From NCBI GenBank assembly GCA_964461135.1, contig CAYWTB010000126.1, positions 1 through 10,245 on the forward strand: a stretch of 10,245 nt of DNA. The letters run 5' to 3'. This DNA is from RQOF01 sp964461135. Lineage in GTDB: Bacteria > Calditrichota > Calditrichia > RBG-13-44-9. Under the pieces are notes generated by a model. The model was given only the letters and a program-made list of their open reading frames with translations, was not told the DNA's origin and made no database searches. Below are positions 6,686-10,245 of this stretch, one piece after another. Made by a program: the position numbers and the translations under genes. How positions within the stretch are numbered: position 1 is the stretch's first letter; each line of letters starts with the position of its first letter.

Positions 6686-8389
6686 GTGGTGGATATGTTG
6701 ATGGACATGCAAAATACCCTCACGGATGAAGTCCAGAAGGTTTTGACACATTTCAAAGAATTGTTTGATTACAAATCTATTTACCTGTTTCCCGATATTC
6801 AGGATCATTTGATCGCCCCCATTCTGCTCATTGGTGGAAAAGCCAAAGAACCATTTAACCATAGCAGGAAAATTTCATGGTTGAATTTTTATCAGGATGT
6901 GCTGACCAAGGAAAATGTGAATAATCATCTCTCCATTTCAGAATTCATGAAATATTATGAGATCGATATTTTATATCCTATCCGGCAAAATGGGAATTGT
7001 TACGGTTTTCTGGGAATTGGAAGCGAATCGGTTGATGTGAAATCGGTTGAATTAAAGATTGGTCAGCTGATTATCAGCTATCTTGCCTCCTTCTGGAGGA
7101 ATATGGAACTTCTCAGGAATTCACGTGATGCTTCAGATAAGACGCAGAATTTTGTTCAGGAAATGTCCAGTTTGCTCGAAGTCTCCCACGCGCTGGAGAG
7201 CGGGGAAGATTTGCAGATTCTGCTGGAGTCTATTATTGAAAAATGTATGCAAATCATGAATGCGGAATCGGCTTCCCTCATGCTTCTGGACGAGAAAGCA
7301 CACGAACTTGAGTTCAAAGTGGCATTAGGACCCAAGGGAAAAGAAGTTAAACTGCTTCGCCTGCCTCTTGGACAGGGGATAGGAGGCTGGGTTGCTCAGG
7401 AAGGTAAACCCCTCCTAATTCCCGATGCCTATGCAGACGACAGGTTTGACCAGTCTTTCGATAAGCGAACAGGATATACCACAAGAAGTATCATTTGTGT
7501 ACCCCTGAAATACAACAATAAAACACTGGGAGTAGTTCAGGCACTTAACCGTAAAGATAACAGGGCGTTTACCAGGGAAGACCTGCGCACATTTACCCTC
7601 TTTGCCACTCTGGCAGCGCTGGCTATCGAAAACTCCCGCCTGCTGCACAGTACTATTGAAAAAGAGAAAATGGAAAAAGACCTGATGGTAGCGACTGAAA
7701 TCCAGAGACTGATTATACCTCATCATCTTCCCAAAATCCCCGGACTTGAAATGAGCGGTATTTATATCCCCAGTAAAGGAATAGGTGGCGATTTTTACAG
7801 TGTTTTTCCTGTTAATGATTATGAAACTGTTTTTTGTATAGCCGATGTGAGCGGGAAAGGTGTGAGTGGTGCTCTGCTGGTCTCTACTCTGCATGCCACC
7901 CTGAAAGCCTATCTGGATTTCACAACCGATTTCATTCTTATTCTTCATAAACTGAATCACCTGATTGAGGAGTTATCCACCTCAGACCGCTATATAACAC
8001 TGTTTATGGCACGTTACGACAAACGTACATCAGAAGTAACGTATGTAAATGCCGGACACCATCCGCCTCTGCTGATTTCCCGAAAGCAGAAACCCCAGAA
8101 ATTATCCGAAGGCGGGGTTTGCATCGGCGTGGTACCTTTTGAATACAACACTCATACCATTAATATGGAGAAGGGAGATATACTAGTCCTCTATACTGAT
8201 GGTGTCATCGAGGCCATGGATGATAAACGGGAACTTTTTGGTGAAAAAAACCTGGTCCAAACCGTCATAGATAAGCAAAATCAATCTTGTGAGGTAATTC
8301 AGGATGAAATTACTCTGAGGGTATTGGATCACTGCGCTGATAAACCCCTTAATGATGATTATACTCTTTTCATCATCAAGAAAAAATAA
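6686..8389 (+). CDS. GAF-domain PP2C/SpoIIE-type serine phosphatase (RsbU-like), 567 aa
   Basis: Predicted cytoplasmic signal-regulated protein phosphatase. Residues about 20-140 look like a divergent, GAF-like sensory domain. A GAF domain covers about 170-320, with LGQGIGGWVAQEGKPLLIPD (228-247) and SIICVPL...LGVVQALN (268-288). A charged helix (about 315-342) leads to the PP2C domain in EIQRLIIPHHLP (338-349). The metal-binding and fold motifs are present: GGDFYSV (367-373, D369), ADVSGKGVSGAL (386-397, D387), NAGHHPP (455-461), YTDGVIEA (503-510, D505) and DDYTLFI (557-563). In RsbU-type systems such enzymes dephosphorylate an anti-anti-sigma STAS protein; no STAS or anti-sigma kinase gene is in the window. 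The start is uncertain: GTG at 6686 and 6689 and ATG at 6695, 6701 and 6707 are all in frame, and none has a strong ribosome binding site. No membrane segment is seen. Confidence 0.88.
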   Translation: MVDMLMDMQNTLTDEVQKVLTHFKELFDYKSIYLFPDIQDHLIAPILLIGGKAKEPFNHSRKISWLNFYQDVLTKENVNNHLSISEFMKYYEIDILYPIRQNGNCYGFLGIGSESVDVKSVELKIGQLIISYLASFWRNMELLRNSRDASDKTQNFVQEMSSLLEVSHALESGEDLQILLESIIEKCMQIMNAESASLMLLDEKAHELEFKVALGPKGKEVKLLRLPLGQGIGGWVAQEGKPLLIPDAYADDRFDQSFDKRTGYTTRSIICVPLKYNNKTLGVVQALNRKDNRAFTREDLRTFTLFATLAALAIENSRLLHSTIEKEKMEKDLMVATEIQRLIIPHHLPKIPGLEMSGIYIPSKGIGGDFYSVFPVNDYETVFCIADVSGKGVSGALLVSTLHATLKAYLDFTTDFILILHKLNHLIEELSTSDRYITLFMARYDKRTSEVTYVNAGHHPPLLISRKQKPQKLSEGGVCIGVVPFEYNTHTINMEKGDILVLYTDGVIEAMDDKRELFGEKNLVQTVIDKQNQSCEVIQDEITLRVLDHCADKPLNDDYTLFIIKKK

Positions 8390-8482
8390 AATATCCCCTT
8401 TATATACTATTTCTGATCTCTTTTTACCTTTTTGTAATAAATCCTCTTTTGTTCAATTCCTCTGTTTGTTTAAATTGATAAA

Positions 8483-10144
8483 ATGGAACTGCACTACATC
8501 ACCTTGAAGAGACAGCTGGATTTTCTGCGGCCTCATTTAGTGGGAAGCCTAATAGCAGCAAGTTTTACCCAGAAAAAAAATGAATTAACTTTGAATCTCC
8601 AGAAAAAGGGGAATCCATTTATGGATCTGTTACTGTCATCGGATGCCCGTTATCCTTATATGCTTCTAAGATCCCCCCACAGGAGAATTGCTGCATCTGC
8701 CAATGTACTGCAGGAGTTGATTAATAAAGAAATATCTGGCCTTTCAATTTCACCTGTTGACCGTATAGTAATGATAAGTTTCCTGGAATGGAGCCATCAA
8801 TTGATTCTGCAATTTTTCAGGAATAATACAAACTTTATAATCATTGATCTTTCAGAAAAAATTATATCCTCATTCAAACGTGAAAAAAAAATCAGGGGTT
8901 TGTATTACAGGGTTCAGTCAAATCCGCTTCTTAATCCACTGGAAATTGATTTCATGCAGTTTCGGTATGCAAGTGAAGAAAACCCCGAATTTTCTCTGAC
9001 AGAATTCTTAAAGAAAAAACTTTTATTCATGAGCAGGACCGTTATAAAGGAAATAATCACCAGATCCTCCCTGCCTGCGGCAATGGGTATGAAATCTCTC
9101 AATGATGTTGAGAGGGAAACTTTTTATCGGGAAATGAAAAAATTCCTGAGAGATTGTCAGACAGATCCGGTTCGGATATACCTGAAAGGAATGTATCCGG
9201 AAGCTTTTGCACTAACAGAAATGGAGATATTTCAATTTTTTACAAGTATTATGAATAACGATACAAATGATGCATTATCGTATTATATATTCACACGTCA
9301 GAAACTTGACAGCATCATTAAGAAGCGTACAGCAATCCGCAATCTGCTTGATAAGAAATTGGAACAGTTGGAAAATCTTCTCAATCATCTTCGTCATTTG
9401 CCGGATGAAGGGGAACAGCGGGCTTATTATCGGAAAATGGGTGAGTTAATTCTGGCACAAATGCATGGCCTGCCACAGGGGAAGTCAGAAATTTATTTAA
9501 TCGATCTGTATGATCCGTCCCAGCGTAAGATTAAAGTCAATGTCAATCCTAAGATACCTCTCAAAGATAATGCGGCCACATTTTTTAATAAAGCCAGGGA
9601 AGTTTCACATCGGGCAAAACAGGTAAGGATAGCCATCACTAACCATGAAAAACAACAGAATCAGCTTCAGAAGCTTAAAACGATTATCGATGAAGATTTG
9701 TCCATGAAAGATTTGCTCAGGATCGAAAAGAAACTTATTGATATGAAAATTCTCCAAACTGATGATGAACGCATGCAGGAAGTATTCCGACCTTACCGGC
9801 AATATTTTTTCAGGAATTGGGAGATCTGGGTGGGTAAAAATGCCCGCTCTAATGATGAAATGACCTTTCAATTTGCACATAAAGAAGATGTCTGGTTACA
9901 TGTACAGGGAGCAGGGGGTTCACATGTAATCATCAGAAAAAGTAACCGCCGGTCAGATATACCTCGCCATATATTGGAAAAAGCTGCCCGACTGGCAGCC
10001 GGGAACAGCCAGGCCAAAACCAGCAGTTATGTGCCGGTTATGTATACACTGGTTAAATATGTGCGCAAACCCAGGGGGAGTCCCCCCGGCAGCGTAATGG
10101 CAGAACGAACTAAAACTCTATTTGTCGAACCTGAGCGGGACTGA
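8483..10144 (+). CDS. rqcH: NFACT-family ribosome quality-control protein, RqcH-like, 553 aa
   Basis: Homologue of bacterial RqcH and eukaryotic Rqc2/NEMF, which bind split 50S subunits carrying stalled peptidyl-tRNA and add C-terminal alanine tails; older annotations call it fibronectin-binding protein FbpA. NFACT-N occupies about 1-270 and contains VDRIVMISF (92-100), whose D93-R94 pair matches the Asp-Arg needed for tailing in characterised homologues. A long helical, Lys- and Glu-rich middle (about 270-330 and 375-425) is the coiled-coil arm, with the linker VNVNPKIPLKDNAATFFNKA (352-371), typical of the family. NFACT-R (DUF814) covers about 445-550: WEIWVGKNARSND (446-458), DVWLHVQGAGGSHVIIR (469-485) and KYVRKPRGSPPGSV (525-538). 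The length is typical. No clear Shine-Dalgarno sequence precedes the ATG; the 8390-8482 leader is T-rich, so the gene probably has its own promoter. The partner RqcP is not in the window. Confidence 0.9.
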   Translation: MELHYITLKRQLDFLRPHLVGSLIAASFTQKKNELTLNLQKKGNPFMDLLLSSDARYPYMLLRSPHRRIAASANVLQELINKEISGLSISPVDRIVMISFLEWSHQLILQFFRNNTNFIIIDLSEKIISSFKREKKIRGLYYRVQSNPLLNPLEIDFMQFRYASEENPEFSLTEFLKKKLLFMSRTVIKEIITRSSLPAAMGMKSLNDVERETFYREMKKFLRDCQTDPVRIYLKGMYPEAFALTEMEIFQFFTSIMNNDTNDALSYYIFTRQKLDSIIKKRTAIRNLLDKKLEQLENLLNHLRHLPDEGEQRAYYRKMGELILAQMHGLPQGKSEIYLIDLYDPSQRKIKVNVNPKIPLKDNAATFFNKAREVSHRAKQVRIAITNHEKQQNQLQKLKTIIDEDLSMKDLLRIEKKLIDMKILQTDDERMQEVFRPYRQYFFRNWEIWVGKNARSNDEMTFQFAHKEDVWLHVQGAGGSHVIIRKSNRRSDIPRHILEKAARLAAGNSQAKTSSYVPVMYTLVKYVRKPRGSPPGSVMAERTKTLFVEPERD

Positions 10145-10245
10145 TTTTTATTCCTTAAACGGTTAAAATAATGACTGTAACACATAAATATAAACCTAGA
10201 TTCAAGTTCCAAGTGCAACTTTGAGATTTAAGAAAGCTTCCATTG

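Noticed and set aside
7415..7960. A 181-codon open frame on the minus strand
   Set aside because: It is antisense to the GAF-PP2C phosphatase gene, whose motifs are unambiguous; the minus-strand translation is not protein-like.
10145..10245. Terminator for the rqcH-like gene
   Set aside because: Only a 5-bp AAGTT/AACTT pairing (10204-10208 with 10217-10221) is visible, with no T-tract; not enough to call.
1..10245. CRISPR arrays, tRNA/rRNA genes, toxin-antitoxin pairs or a defence island
   Set aside because: No regularly spaced direct repeats, no cloverleaf-like sequence, and no nuclease, toxin or defence motifs were seen in any supported gene.

Overview
The window looks like a chromosomal stretch from a moderately AT-rich, non-actinobacterial bacterium, probably Gram-negative. 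Every gene I can support is on the + strand. Most have recognisable Shine-Dalgarno sequences. One gene carries a signal peptide without a lipobox. There are no rRNA, tRNA, phage, transposase or CRISPR features. The gene types (polyphosphate-type glucokinase, a phosphoglucose isomerase of the class usually fused to transaldolase, a GAF-PP2C phosphatase, an RqcH homologue) would fit a lineage near the FCB group, such as Calditrichota or KSB1. That placement is a weak inference from gene style, not a demonstrated one.

Layout. Positions 1-652 hold no gene but contain a GC-rich palindromic element (322-502) with long inverted arms, the most conspicuous non-coding structure here. Three genes of unknown function follow, each with its own leader: a small helical protein (653-958), a cysteine-rich protein with zinc-ribbon-like Cys pairs (1336-1842), and an exported protein (2073-2750). 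Hairpins lie before (1257-1282) and after (1858-1887) the cysteine-rich gene. Positions 2751-3100 are non-coding apart from a doubtful 66-codon open stretch without a start codon.

The metabolic core is 3101-6438: polyphosphate glucokinase (ppgK), glucose-6-phosphate isomerase (pgi) and a HAD-family sugar-phosphate phosphatase or mutase. The last two overlap by ATGA, and a terminator-like hairpin follows at 6494-6530. Together these could phosphorylate free glucose, using polyphosphate as the likely donor, and pass glucose 6-phosphate to fructose 6-phosphate. The HAD enzyme may clean up or isomerise a sugar phosphate. Two separate housekeeping or regulatory genes follow: a GAF-SpoIIE/RsbU-type PP2C phosphatase (6686-8389), probably the sensor-output step of a partner-switching pathway whose partners are not in the window, and an NFACT/RqcH-type ribosome quality-control protein (8483-10144).

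I did not find a clear new defence or mobile system. The best candidates for novelty are the palindromic repeat element, the polyphosphate-glucokinase operon outside its usual actinobacterial setting, and the unnamed Cys-rich protein.
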